From the NCBI RefSeq assembly GCF_004210375.1, contig NC_134834.1:41878264-41942263 (forward strand): a stretch of DNA of 64,000 nucleotides, written 5' to 3'. Each line of letters starts with the position of its first letter. The first letter of the stretch is position 1. The notes beneath the pieces are model-generated. The model was not told the DNA's origin and made no database searches. It worked only from the letters and a program-made list of their open reading frames with translations. The stretch comes from Tachypleus tridentatus (taxonomy: Eukaryota > Arthropoda > Merostomata > Xiphosura > Limulidae). Below, piece by piece: positions 45,514-59,420 of the stretch. A program made the position numbers and the translations under genes.

Positions 45514-46554
45514 ATATCAAAGAGTAAAAATATTCTATTAAGTAAAACTACATAAATTTCAAAACAGCAGTCACGTGTGCTTCCCATAATAGACAGTGAT
45601 CGCAATTAAACAGTATTTGTCTATTGTTCGATCAATTTATTGCCTATTTATAAACACTACATTATTTCTAAGACAGTATAAAACGGTGTACATTACTCTA
45701 AAGTGAAAGGGAAATATTGCAGAAATTATACATTATCTTAAACTTATTTTGGCATTTTGTTGCTGTGTGTCAAAAAAAGTTTAAGTCAACATATCTTGAT
45801 TTGTAATATTATTCACCTAAATAATAATAAAAAAACGGGGTTCAAAAATTCGTGGTACTTAAGAAACCTCACATATGATTAAAAGTATTTTGTACTTATG
45901 GATATAAACTGTCATCATGTTTCTTATTATGAAGATGATATGTTAAATATTTATGTGTTTGCATTCATCTCTCAAAGTTAACTGTCTCGATTTCCAGAAT
46001 ATTTTGTATAACAACTGGTAACTAGCCATCATTATACATGTACTCTTTATTTTAGGATCTTTGGTCGAGAGGAGGGTTAAAAAAGACTGAAATGCACTGA
46101 AATTTCTTATTTCTTTATGGACTTTTGGCCTCTATCGTTCACTGATTAAGTAATTTTTCTGTACGGTTAACTGGAAACTTACTGATTGTGTACCTGGGCT
46201 ATTTGCCTTAGAATATGTAACCGAAAAAGGGACAAAAAAAAGTCCTCAGATTGCGCACATACGCATTTTAAAAATAGGATTTTGATTCTGAGTTTTAAGA
46301 CAAAATTTTTTTAACCGCTTAAATGAGTGAATTACTACCTTCAATAAAGCAGAGTATGCAATTACCATCTAATGAAATCAGTACAGATTAAATAACAAAA
46401 GAACGGGCAATATTTTCCTTTGTACAACTCTTTCTACATTAATGGGTTTATATCATTTTAACAATTTATGTTTTTTTATGCTATTTTCGTAATGTAAAGG
46501 TACACGATGGACTGTCTGCGATCTGTTCTCTGTGAGGAATCGAACTATAAGTTG
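45514..46554. other. Intergenic, nothing recognised
   Basis: AT-rich; no frame, exon or repeat recognised. Confidence 0.4.
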
Positions 46555-46566
46555 AAAGTTATAGGT

Positions 46567-46834
46567 AGGCTCGGCATGGCCAGGTGGGTTAAGACGTTCG
46601 ATTCGTAATCCGAGGGTCGCGAGTTCGAATCCCCATAGCACCAAACATGCTCGCCATTTTAGCCGTTGGGGCATTATAATGTGATGGTCAATCTCACTAT
46701 TTGTTGGTAAAAAAGAAGCCCAAGAGTTGGCGGTGGGTGGTGATGACTAGCTGCCTTCTCTCTAGTCTTACAATGCAAGACGGCTAGAGCAGATAGTCCT
46801 CGAGTAGCTTTGCACGAAATTAAAAAACAAACAA
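46567..46834 (+). mobile_element. tRNA-headed SINE (family 1), perfect 12-bp duplication
   Basis: Head AGGCTCGGCATGGCCAGGTG, B box GAGTTCGAATCCCC, tail GCACGAAATTAAAAAACAAA. The perfect target duplication AAAGTTATAGGT (46555-46566 and 46835-46846) marks a comparatively recent insertion. The minus-strand frame over the head is not a gene. Confidence 0.92.
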
Positions 46835-46846
46835 AAAGTTATAGGT

Positions 46847-47528
46847 CTGTAAATGGGATGCTGAAACATCGGGACAATAAACGGTTAATAACTTTGCCAT
46901 TATTAAAAACTCGAATTAATTTATATTCGTTATACAATTGATTTTTGAAAACGTTTGTTAGACTGAATGTTGAAGCAGGCTTTTTTTTTCATTTCGTTTG
47001 CTAATTTACTAATTAGACTTATTATTTTCCCTATTTTGGTTCCTACTGGTGACGAAGGTAAGCAATTGGAATCTGTTCCTTCAATCTTGTTGTGACGATC
47101 TTTTATACTGTTATTCTGATGAGCACCTGCCCCTCTGAGACAGCGCTGTGTTCATGTAGATTGATAAAACTCTTGCTTTCAAAAATAAAAAAGTTTCATA
47201 TCTAAATAGAGAGCTCCCCTTATATCTTAACATTGTGGGTAAAACTGACTGCATTCACATCGTGGAGCTGCTGAGACTTTCACTTAATGAGATGACATCA
47301 AGCCCTATATCAATACCTATCATTTGTTATATATATATATATCATAAAAGGAGATATTTCTAGAAACAACAGATAATGTTAGAATTTTGCAATTTTCTTT
47401 AACTAGAAATTACAGGATATGTGATGGAGAAATATTGCTTATTACCTAGCATATTTTATCCAGGAATGTATTAATGGGAAAGGTTGTTGTTTGGAGATTT
47501 ATTTCGGAACATAGTGTCCTTCTCTTCT
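46847..47528. other. Intergenic, nothing recognised
   Basis: Contains a short (AT)n at about 47327-47342. No gene or repeat recognised. Confidence 0.4.
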
Positions 47529-47632
47529 ACCCCCCAGTGGCACAGTAGTATGTCTGTGGACTTATACTGCTAGAAACCGTGTTTTGATATTTATGGTTGT
47601 CATAGCGCAGCTAGCTCTTTTTGTGCTCAATA
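47529..47632 (+). mobile_element. SINE family 2
   Basis: CCCCCAGTGGCACAGTAGTA, ACTGCTAGAAACCGTGTTTT, then GCGCAGCTAGCTC and an A-rich end. Colinear with the 40758 copy. Confidence 0.65.
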
Positions 47633-47751
47633 AGAAAAAAACAAAAACATTCTTTCTCTTCATTACTGTAGATAACACCTATTTCCATGCCCCAAGTTAG
47701 ACTAATACTGCCATTGATCTGGTCATCTATTCTCTTCCTTTCATTTTATTG

Positions 47752-48010
47752 GGTGGTCAGGCATAAGCAGGTGGTTGGGGCTATTGGTTCGCGGATTCAA
47801 GTTCCTGTCCCACTAAATATATTCACTCTTTCAGCCATGGGGGTGTCATAGTGTGACGGTCAATCCAGCTATATTCGTTGGTAAAATATTAGCCCAAAAC
47901 GTGGCGGTGGGTGGTGATGACTAACTGCCTTCCGTCTTCTCTTTCGCTACTAAATTAGAGATGGCTTGCGCAGATAGCCTTTTTGTAGCTTTGCACGAAA
48001 TTCAAACAAA
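47752..48010 (+). mobile_element. tRNA-headed SINE (family 1), diverged
   Basis: Head GGTCAGGCATAAGCAGGTGG, body GGCGGTGGGTGGTGATGACT, tail GCACGAAATTCAAAC. CATTTTATTGGG before and CATTTTCTTGGG after are probable target duplications with one mismatch. The B box is degraded. Confidence 0.8.
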
Positions 48011-48900
48011 ATCATTCCATTTTCTTGGGATGTAGACCATGGTCCACGAAATATTGATAATTTCTTATCAAGAAGATTAACCACAAGAACTGTAAGTTGT
48101 TAACAACTATGTGGAACAACTATCTAATCATCTTATCCAGGCATTTGTACTTACCATCCCTAAATGTTTGACACATTTTCATGTTATTGGTAGTCTCTCA
48201 GAATATATTACAGGTTTATAAATGAGCTTAGAATATTTTTTTCCAGACAAAAACTTTTACCAAAAGAATAGCCTTTAACTTAAAAAAAGTTGCATCCATG
48301 TCTGACATATCAGACATCGAAACCAGAAGGAGTCATGGATTAACTTCTCTTCCAGCACCTCTTTTACCACTAATTCCAGCATTGTTTGGGACAAGCTTAA
48401 AACAGGAATGAGAAATATACATCTCATCTGCTTTTAATCTTGCAACCAATTTTTCAAGGATTAGCTGATTTACATGATATTACTAACATTTTGGAAATCA
48501 TGCTTCTCTACCTGTAACACATTTTATTTTTATGGCTGAAATACATCATTCACTCTGGTATAATTTAAATCTGTTCTACATCATTCTGACAATATTTCAA
48601 TCAGACTAGATTACATATATTACGAGATGTTGTGTCATCTCTTTTTTTTGTTCCTGTCAATATCCTGCTTTTTTTTTTTAACTATATCTGGAAGAAAGAA
48701 GTTTTAAACGGTATTATTATCATCTCTTTTTTCTAAGCCAGGGAAATATTCTAAAATTCATTCTAACTGTAGACATGTTATTCTGTGAAAGTTCCATGGA
48801 AGATAGTGATGCCCATCTTGTTGGGTTCTTAAGATTAAAAGAGAAAAAAAACTTCTGTAACACAAAGTGTGATTTATATGATTTATATATCCATTTGATA
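48011..48900. other. Intergenic, nothing recognised
   Basis: T-rich runs at 48641-48679. Opposing small frames at 48720-49017 overlap the SINE head and are not supported as genes. Confidence 0.4.
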
Positions 48901-49225
48901 TGGCCTGGCATGGCAAAGCGCATAAGGCGTGCGACTCGTACTCCGAGGGTCGCGGGTTCGCGCCCGCGTTGCGCCAAACATGCTTGCTCTCCCAGCCGTG
49001 GGGGCGTTATAATGTGACGGTCAATCCCACTATTCGTTGGTAAAAGAGTAGCCCAAGAGTTGGCGGTGGGTGATGATGGCTAGCTGCCTTCCCTCTAGTC
49101 TTACACTGCTAAATTAGGGACGGCTCGGTGCAGTGGGCTAACAACCTACTTACTTAAATACTTGTTGAAGAATCCGCAAGCGATTGCGGCCCTATGTTCC
49201 TCGATGGAATCTAATGGTGATAACT
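48901..49225 (+). mobile_element. SINE family 1 head and body joined to an unrelated tail
   Basis: Head TGGCCTGGCATGGCAAAGCG, GC-rich B-box region, body GGCGGTGGGTGATGATGGCT and TTAGGGACGGCTC match the family up to about 49130. The usual GCAGATAGCCCTCGTGTAGC end is then replaced by GGTGCAGTGGGCTAACAACC and, further on, CCGCAAGCGATTGCGGCCCT and TCGATGGAATCTAATGG. The new tail occurs nowhere else in the window. It may be a composite SINE whose 3' end is taken from another retroelement. Confidence 0.7.
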
Positions 49226-49854
49226 AACCACAGTACTTAGCATTCCTTATTACTGTTGTATAGAAACTAAGTGTTTTTTATTTAAGTAGTTTAGGTAGTG
49301 TTTAAATTTCTACAATTGGAATATTCATGTCATAGTTTACAGTCATTATTGTGGAGTCTTCTGTCTGCTTAGTTTTCCTGATTCAGAGTTATGTATGCAA
49401 TTATTGCTATTTAAGTTATAGTTGTTTAGAGATATACACGTAAACTACTTCACTCACAGTTTTCATTTCGTAGTAAGTAAATATTAAATTTCATATACCT
49501 TTTTAAAATGCTTCTGTTCATAAGTATTTTGTAAATGGGGCCAATAAGAATAACAATAATAAACAAAGTTGTTATTTTTCAAATTAATTGCATATATTCT
49601 GAATGAACTAGAACCAGAATTTTTAACCTGGACAACCGTGCATGCGACAAAGAGTAAGGATCAGGTGTAGTCATCTTATTTTGAACTACTAATCAGAATT
49701 CACATCCACCAGGTCTTTTTTATCTCTTATGACTGAATAAAGCAGTTGAGTGAGTCTTTTCTAACATATTCACAAATAAAAGAACAAAGCATGTTCATGT
49801 TCTCGATGACTAGCTCGACATGATAAACACTAAGACATTTTATTGTGGGTACGA
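49226..49854. other. Intergenic, nothing recognised
   Basis: AT-rich spacer leading into the satellite. Confidence 0.4.
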
Positions 49855-50061
49855 AGTTCACACAAAACTGTTTGGTGACATTGATCTCTTTGTTCAACCT
49901 TAGTTATGTATTGTTTGTGACTATATGTTAACATTGAATTCTTTGTTTTATCTTGGATATATTTTGTTGTAACCATATGGTGACATTCATCTCTTTGTTC
50001 TACTTCAGGTATATTTTGTTCGTAACTGTATGGTGACATTGATCTCTTTGTTCTACTCTAG

Positions 50062-50471
50062 GTGTATTTTGTTTGTGACTACATGTTGACATTAATATCT
50101 TTGTTCCAGCTTAGGTATATTTTGTTTCTGACTATGTTAACATTGATTTCTTTGTTCTAATCTAGGTATATTTTATGTGTGACTATATGTTAAAATTGAT
50201 TTCTTTGTTCCACCTTAGGTATATTTTTTTATCTATATGGTGATAGATCTCTTTGTTCTACCCTAGGTATATTTTGTTTGTGACTACATGTTGACATTAA
50301 TATCTTTGTTCCAGCTTAGGTATATTTTGTTTGTGACTATGTTAACGTTGATTTCTTTGTTCTAATCTAGGTATATTTTGTGTGTGACTATATGTTAAAA
50401 TTGATTTCTTTGTTCCACCTTAGGTATATTTTTTTATCTATATGGTGATAGATCTCTTTGTTCTACCCTAG
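50062..50471 (+). repeat. Two tandem 205-bp four-monomer blocks
   Basis: 50062-50266 and 50267-50471 share the same series of four variant monomers. These include the odd TTTTTTTATCTATATGGTGATAGATC unit, split for comparison as ATCTATATGGTGATAGATC, and the shortened GACTATGTTAAC unit. They differ at a few sites only. Confidence 0.85.
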
Positions 50472-53400
50472 GCATATTTTCTTTGTGACCATATGTTAAC
50501 AATGATTTCTTTGTTCTACCTCAGGTATATTTTGTTTGTGACTATATGTTCACATTTATCTCTTTGTTCTACCCTAGAAATATTTTGTTTGTGGCTGTAT
50601 GTTAAGATTGACGTCTTTGTTCTCTTTCAGGTATATTTTATTTGTAACTATATGGTGACATTGATCTATTTGTTCTACCTCAGGTATATTTTGTTTGTGA
50701 CTATATACTAACATTGATTTCTTTGTTCTACCTTTCGTATATTTTGTTTGTAAGTATATGGTGACATTGATCTCATTGTTCTACTTCAGGTATATTTTAT
50801 TTGTAACTGTATGGTGACATTAATCTCATTGTTGTACCCTAGGTATATTTTTTGTCAATATATTGTGACATTGATCGCCTTGTTCTAACCTATGTACATT
50901 TTGTTTCTGACTACATGTGACAATAATATCTTTGTACTACCTCAGGTATATTTTGTTTGTAACTATGTGGTGACATTGATTTCTATGTTCTATCCTATGT
51001 GAATTTTGTTTGTGACAATATGTTAACATTGATTTCATTGTTTTACCTTGGGAATATTTTGTTTGTTATCATATGGTGACATTCATCTCTTTGTTCTATT
51101 ATAGGTATATTTTGTTCGAAGCTGTATGGTGACATTGATCTCTTTGTTCTAGTCTAGGTATATTTTATTTATGACTATATGTTAACATTTATCTCTTTGT
51201 TCTACCCTAGGTGTATTTTGTTTGTGACTCTATGTTAACATTGATTTCTTTCTTCTCCCTTAGGTATATTTTGTTTGTAACTATATGGTGACATTGATCT
51301 CTTTCTTCTACCCTAGGTATATTTTGTTTGTGACTATATGTTAACATTCATCTCTTTGTTCTTCTCTAGATATATTTCGTTTGTGGATACATGTTAACAT
51401 TGACGTCTTTGTTCTCTTTCAGGTATATTATATTTGTAACTATATGATGACATTGATCTCTTTGTTCTACCCTAGGTATATTTTGTTTGTGACTATATGT
51501 TAACATTTATCTCTTTGTTTTACCCTAGGTTTATTTTGTTTGTGACTCTATGTTAACATTGATTTCTGTCTTGTACCTTAGGTATATGTTGTTTGTAAGT
51601 ATATGGTGACATTGATCTCTTTCTTCTACCCTAGGTATATTTTGTTTGTGGCAATATGTTAACATTGATTTCTTTGTTCTATTTAAAATATATTTTGTTT
51701 GTAACTATATGGTCCATGGATCTCTTTGTTCTACCCTAGGTATATTCTGTTTGTGACTATATGTTAACATTGATTTCTTTGTTCTATTTCAGATATATTT
51801 TGTTTGTAATTATATGGTGACATTGATCTTTTTATTGTACCCTAGGTATAGTTTTTGTCACTATATAGTGACATTGATCTCCTTGTTCTACCCTAGGTAT
51901 ATTTTGTTTGTAACTGTATGGTGACATTGATGACTTTGTTCTACCATATGTATATTTTGTTTGTGACAATATGTTAACATTTATCTCTTTGTTCTAATCT
52001 AGGTATATTTTGTGTGTGACTATACGTTATAATTGATTTCTTTGTTTTACCTCAGGTATATTTTGTTTGTAAGTATATGGTGACATTGATTTCTTTGTTT
52101 TACCTTAGGTATATTTTGTTTCTGACTATATGTTAACATTTATCTCTTTGTTCTACTCTAGATATATTTTGTTTGTGGCTATATGTTAAGATTGACGTCT
52201 TTGTTCTCTTTCAGGTATATTTTATTTGTAACTGTATGGTGACATTGATCTGTTTGTTCTACCCTAGGTATATTTTTTTGTGACTATATACTAACATTGA
52301 TTTCTTTGTTCTACCTTCGGTATATTTTGTTTGTAAGTATATGGTGACATTGATCTCTTTGTTGTACCCTAGGTATATTTTTTGTCACTATATGATGACA
52401 TTCATCTGATTGTTGTACCCTAGGTATATTTTTTGTCAATATATTGTGACATTGATCGCCTCGTTCTAACCTATGTACATTTTGTTTCTGACTACATGTT
52501 GACATTAATATCTTTGTTCTATCTCAGGTATATTTTGTTTGTAACTATATGGTGACATTGATCTCTTTGTTCTACCCTAGGTATATTTTCGTTGTGACTG
52601 TATGTTAACATTAATTTCTTTGTTCTACCTCAGGTATATTTTGTTTGTAACTATCTGGTGACACAGACCTCTTTGTTCTACCCTAGGTATATTTTGTTTG
52701 TTACTATATATTAATATTGATTTCTTTGTTTTGCCTTGGGTATTTTTGTTTATAACTATATGCTGACATTGATCTCTTTGTTCTACCCGAGGTATATTTT
52801 ATTCGTGACTATATGTTAACATTGATTTCTTTGTTCTACCTCAGGTATATTTTTTGGAACTATATGGTGACATTGATCTCTTTGTTGTACCCTAGGTATA
52901 TTTTTTGTCACTATATGATGACATTCATCTCTTTGTTGTACCCTAGGTATATTTTTTGTCACTATATAGTGACACTGATCTCCTCGTTCTACCCTATGTA
53001 CATTTTGTGTCTGACTACATGTTGACATTAATATCTTTGTTCTCCCTCAGGTATATTTTGTTTGTAACTTTATGGTGACATTGATCTCTTTGTTCTACTC
53101 TAGTTATATTTTCTTTGTGACTGTATGTTAACATTAATTCCTTTGTTCTACCTCAGGTATATTTTGTTTGTAACTATATGGTGACATTGATCTCTTTGTT
53201 CTACCTCATGTATATTTTGTTTGCAACTATAGGGTGACATTAATCTCCTTGTTCTACCATAGGTATATTTTGTTCGTAAGTTTATGGTGACATTGATCTC
53301 TTTGTTCTACTCTAGGTATATTTTGTTTTTGACTATATGTTAACATGGATTTCTTTGTTCTACCTTAGGCATATTTTGCTTGTAACGAAATGTTGATATT

Positions 53401-53850
53401 GATCTCTTTTTTCTGCCCTATGTATATTTTCTTTGTGACTATATGTTAACATTGATTTCTTTGTTCTATTTAAAATATATTTTGTTTGTAACTATATGGT
53501 CCATGGATCTCTTTGTTGTACCCTAGGTATTTTTTTTGTCACTATATGATGACATTCATCTCTTTGTTCTACCCTAGATATATTTTGTTTGTGACTATAG
53601 TTAACATTTATCTCTTTGTTTTACCCCAGGTGTATTTTGTTTTTGACTATATGTTAACATTGACTTCTTTGTTCTACCTTAGGTATATTTTGTTTGTAAC
53701 TATATGGTGACATTGATATCTTTTTTCTTCCATAGGTATTTTTGTTTGTGACTATATGTTAACATTGATTTCTTTGTTCTACCTCAGGTATATTTTGTTT
53801 GTAAGTATATGGTGACATTGATTTCTTTGTGTTACCTTAGGTATATTTTG

Positions 53851-56800
53851 TTTCTAACTATATGTTAACATTTATCTCTTTGTTCTACTCTAGATATATT
53901 TTGTTTGTCGCTATACGTTAAGATTGACGTCTTTGTTCTCTTTCAGGTATATTTTATTTGTAACTATATGGTGACATTGATCTATTTGTTCTACCCTAGG
54001 TATATTTTTTTGTGACTATATACTAACATTGATTTCTTTGTTCTACCTTCGGTATATTTTGTTTGTAAGTATATGGTGACATTGACCTCTTTGTTGTACC
54101 CTAGGTATATTTTTTGTCACTATATGATGACATTCATCTGATTGTTGTACCCTAGATATGTTTTTTGTCAATATATTGTGACATTGATCGCCTTGTTCTA
54201 ACCTATGTACATATTGTTTCTGACTACGTATTGACATTAATATCTGTGTTCTATCTCAGGTATATTTTGTTTGTAACTGTATGGTGACCTTGATCTCTTT
54301 GTTCTACCCTGGGTATATTTTGTTTGTGACTATATGTTAACATTGATCTCTTTGTTCTAGTCTAGGTATATTTTGAGTTTGACTATATGTTAAAATTGAT
54401 TTCTTTGTTATTTTTTAGGTATATTTTATTTGTAACTCTATGGTGACATTGATCTCTTTCTTCTACCCTAGGTATATTTTGTTTGTGACTATATGTTAAC
54501 ATTTATCTCTTTGTTCTACCCTAGATATATTTTGTTTGTGGCTATATGTTAACATTGACGTCTTTGTTCTCTTTCAGGTATATTTTGCTTGTAACTAAAT
54601 GTTGACATTGAACTCTTTGTTCTAACCTAGGTATATTTTGTTTGTGACTATATACTAACATTGATTTCTTTGTTCTACCTTAGGTATATTTTGTTTGTGG
54701 CTATATGTTAACATTGACGTCTTTGTTATTTTTTAGGTATATTTTATTTGTAACTATATGGTGACACTGATCTCTTTTTTTCTACCCCAGGTATATTTTG
54801 TTTGTGACTATATACTAACATTGATTTCTTTGTTCTACCTTAGGTATATTTGGTTTGTAAGCATATGGTGACATTGATCTTATTGTTCTACTTCAGGTAT
54901 ATTTTTTTTGTAACTGTATGGTGACATTGATTTCTTTGTTCTATCTTAGGTATATTTGGTTTGTAAGCATATGGTGACATAGATCTCTTTGTTCTACATT
55001 AGGTAAATTTTGTTTGTGACTATACATTAAGATTGATTTCTTTGTTTTACCTTAGGTATATTTTGTTTGTAAGTATATGGTGACATTGATCTTTTTGTTC
55101 TACTTCAGGAATATTTTGTTTCTAACTGTATGATGTCATTGATCTCTTTGTTCTACCCCAGGTATATTTTGTTTGTGACTATATGTTAACATTTATCTTT
55201 TTGTTCCATCTTAGGTATATTTTTTCTATCTATATGGTGATAGATCTCTTTGTTCTACCCTAGGTATATTTTGTTTGTGACTATATACTAACATTGATTT
55301 CTTTGTTCTACCCTAGGTATATTTTCTTTCTGACTATATGTTAACATTGATTTCTTTGTTCTACCCAACTTATATTTTATTTGTAACTATATGGTGACAT
55401 TGATCTCTTTGTTCTACCCCAGGTATATTTTGTTTGTGACTATATACTAACATTGATTTCTTTGTTCTACCTTAGGTATATTTGGTTTGTAAGCACATGG
55501 TGACATAGATCTCTTTGTTCTACTTCAGGTATATTTTGTTCGTAACTGTATGTTGACATTGATCTCCTTGTTATACCCTAGGTATATTTTGTTTGTGACT
55601 ATATGTTAAGATGGATTTCTTTGTTCTACCTTAGGTATATTTTGTTTGTAAGTATATGGTGACATTGATCTTTTTGTTCTACTTCAGGAATATTTTGTTT
55701 GTGACTATATGTTAACATTTGTCTCTTTGTTCTACCCTAGATATATTTTGTTTGTGGCTATATGTTAACATTGACGTCTTTGTTCTCTGTCAGGTATATT
55801 TTATTTGCAACTATATGGTGACATTGATCTCTTTCTTCTACCCTAGGTATATTTTGTTTGTGACTATATGTTAACATATATCTCTTTCTTCCACCCTACG
55901 TATATTTTGTTTGTGGCTTTATGGTGACATGAATCTCTTTGTTCTAGTCTAGGTATATTTTGAGTTTGACTATATGTTAAAATTGATTTCCTTGTTCTAC
56001 TCTAGGTAGATTTTGTTTGTGACTATATGTTAACACTTATCTCTTTGTTCTACCCTAGATATATTTTGTTCGTGTCTATATCTTAAGATTGATTTGTTTG
56101 TTCTACCCAAGGTATATTTTATTTGTAACTATATGGTGACATTGATCTCTTTGTTCTACCCCAGGTATATTTTGTTTGTGACTATATACTAACATTGATT
56201 TCTTTGTTCTACCTTAGGTATATTTGGTTTGTAAGCATATGGTGACATAGATCTCTTTGTTCTACATTAGGAATATTTTGTTTCTAACTATATGTTAACA
56301 TTTATCTCTTTGTTCTACTCTAGATATATTTTGTTTGTCGCTATACGTTAAGATTGACGTCTTTGTTCTCTTTCAGGTATATTTTATTTGTAACTATATG
56401 GTGACATTGATCTATTTGTTCTACCCTAGGTATATTTTTTTGTGACTATATACTAACATTGATTTCTTTGTTCTACCTTCGGTATATTTTGTTTGTAAGT
56501 ATATGGTGACATTGATCTCTTTGTTCTACCCTAGGTATATTTTTTTGTCACTATATGATGACATTCATCTGATTGTTGTACCCTAGATATATTTTTTTGT
56601 CAATATATTGTGACATTGATCGCCTTGTTCTAACCTATGTATATTTTGTTTCTGACTACGTATTGACATTAATATCTTTGTTCTATCTCAGGTATATTTT
56701 GTTTGTAACTGTATGGTGACCTTGATCTCTTTGTTCTACCCTGGGTATATTTTGTTTGTGACTATATGTTAACATTGATCTCTTTGTTCTAGTCTAGGTA

Positions 56801-58870
56801 TATTTTGAGTTTGACTATATGTTAACATTGATTTCTTTGTTATTTTTTAGGTATATTTTATTTGTAACTCTATGGTGACATTGATCTCTTTCTTCTACCC
56901 TAGGTATATTTTGTTTGTGACTATATGTTAACATTTATCTCTTTGTTCTACCCTAGATATATTTTGTTTGTGGCTATATGTTAACATTGACGTCTTTGTT
57001 CTCTTTCAGGTATATTTTGCTTGTAACTAAATGTTGACATTGAACTCTTTGTTCTAACCTAGGTATATTTTGTTTGTGACTATATACTAACATTGATTTC
57101 TTTGTTCTACCTTAGGTATATTTTGTTTGTGGCTATATGTTAACATTGACGTCTTTGTTATTTTTTAGGTATATTTTATTTGTAACTATATGGTGACACT
57201 GATCTCTTTTTTTCTACCCCAGGTATATTTTGTTTGTGACTATATACTAACATTGATTTCTTTGTTCTACCTTAGGTATATTTGGTTTGTAAGCATATGG
57301 TGACATTGATCTTATTGTTCTACTTCAGGTATATTTTGTTTGTAACTGTATGGTGACATTGATTTCTTTGTTCTACCTTAGGTATATTTGGTTTCTAACT
57401 ATATGGTGACATAGATCTCTTTGTTCTACATTAGGTAAATTTTGTTTGTGACTATACATTAAGATTGATTTCTTTGTTTTACCTTAGGTATATTTTTTTT
57501 GTAACTGTATGGTGACATTGATTTCTTTGTTCTATCTTAGGTATATTTGGTTTGTAAGCATATGGTGACATAGATCTCTTTGTTCTACATTAGGTAAATT
57601 TTGTTTGTGACTATACATTAAGATTGATTTCTTTGTTTTACCTTAGGTATATTTTGTTTGTAAGTATATGGTGACATTGATCTTTTTGTTCTACTTCAGG
57701 AATATTTTGTTTGTAACTGTATGATGTCATTGATCTCTTTGTTCTACCCCAGGTATATTTTGTTTGTGACTATATGTTAACATTTATCTTTTTGTTCCAT
57801 CTTAGGTATATTTTTTCTATCTATATGGTGATAGATCTCTTTGTTCTACCCTAGGTATATTTTGTTTGTGACTATATACTAACATTGATTTCTTTGTTCT
57901 ACCCTAGGTATATTTTCTTTCTGACTATATGTTAACATTGATTTCTTTGTTCTACCCAACTTATATTTTATTTGTAACTATATGGTGACATTGATCTCTT
58001 TGTTCTACCCCAGGTATATTTTGTTTGTGACTATATACTAACATTGATTTCTTTGTTCTACCTTAGGTATATTTGGTTTGTAAGCACATGGTGACATAGA
58101 TCTCTTTGTTCTACTTCAGGTATATTTTGTTCGTAACTGTATGTTGACATTGATCTCCTTGTTCTACCCTAGGTATATTTTGTTTGTGACTATATGTTAA
58201 GATGGATTTCTTTGTTCTACCTTAGGTATATTTTGTTTGTAAGTATATGGTGACATTGATCTTTTTGTTCTACTTCAGGAATATTTTGTTTGTGACTATA
58301 TGTTAACATTTGTCTCTTTGTTCTACCCTAGATATATTTTGTTTGTGGCTATATGTTAACATTGACGTCTTTGTTCTCTGTCAGGTATATTTTATTTGCA
58401 ACTATATGGTGACATTGATCTCTTTCTTCTACCCTAGGTATATTTTGTTTGTGACTATATGTTAACATATATCTCTTTCTTCCACCCTACGTATATTTTG
58501 TTTGTGGCTTTATGGTGACATGAATCTCTTTGTTCTAGTCTAGGTATATTTTGAGTTTGACTATATGTTAAAATTGATTTCCTTGTTCTACTCTAGGTAG
58601 ATTTTGTTTGTGACTATATGTTAACACTTATCTCTTTGTTCTACCCTAGATATATTTTGTTCGTGTCTATATCTTAAGATTGATTTGTTTGTTCTACCCA
58701 AGGTATATTTTATTTGTAACTATATGGTGACATTGATCTCTTTGTTCTACCCCAGGTATATTTTGTTTGTGACTATATACTAACATTGATTTCTTTGTTC
58801 TACCTTAGGTATATTTGGTTTGTAAGCATATGGTGACATAGATCTCTTTGTTCTACATTAGGAATATTTT
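53851..58870 (+). repeat. Tandem duplication, 2.43 kb and 2.59 kb
   Basis: 53851-56280 is repeated at 56281-58870 with the same order of rare variants: GTCGCTATACGTTAAG, GTTATTTTTTAGG, AGTCTAGG..TTTTGAGTTTGAC and CTCTAGGTAGATTT. The second copy is longer by about 159 bp, which is three monomers, inserted around 57490-57640. Confidence 0.85.
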
Positions 58871-59420
58871 GTTTGTGACTATACATTAAGATTGATTTCT
58901 TTGTTTTACCTTGGGTATGTTTTGTTTGTAACTATATGGTAACATTCATCTCTTTGTTCTACTTTAGGTATGTTTTGTTCGTAACTGTATGTTGACATTG
59001 ATCTCTTTGTTGTACCCTAGGTATATTTTTTTTCTGACTATATGTTAAGATGGATTTCTTTGTTCTACCTTAGGTATATTTTGTTTGTAAGTATATGGTG
59101 ACATTGATATTTTTGTTCTACTTCATTTATATATTGTTTGTTATTGTATGGTGACATTGATCTCTTTGTTCTACCCCAGGTATATTTTGTTTGTAACTTT
59201 ATGGTGACATTTATCTCTTTGTTCTATCCTAGGTATATTTTCTTTGTGACTGTATGTCAACATTAATTCCTTTGTTCTACCTGATGTATATTTTGTTTGT
59301 AACTATATGGTGACATTGATCTCTTTGTTCTACCTTATGTATATTTTGTTTGTAACTATAGGGTGACATTAATCTCCTTGTTCTACCATAGGTATATTTT
59401 GTTCGTAATTGTATGGTGAC

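Noticed and set aside
50493..50711. Plus-strand hydrophobic frames in the satellite (also 52813-53025 and 53513-53710)
   Set aside because: T-rich repeat DNA always translates to Phe/Leu/Ile-rich peptides; frames end as soon as monomer length changes.
52816..53028. Minus-strand frame with repeated TKNIPRVQQRDECHHIV-like 17-residue units (also 52311-52505 and 54043-54237)
   Set aside because: It is the translation of satellite monomers that happen to be 51 bp long; neighbouring 53-bp units break the frame, and there is no start context or flanking gene.
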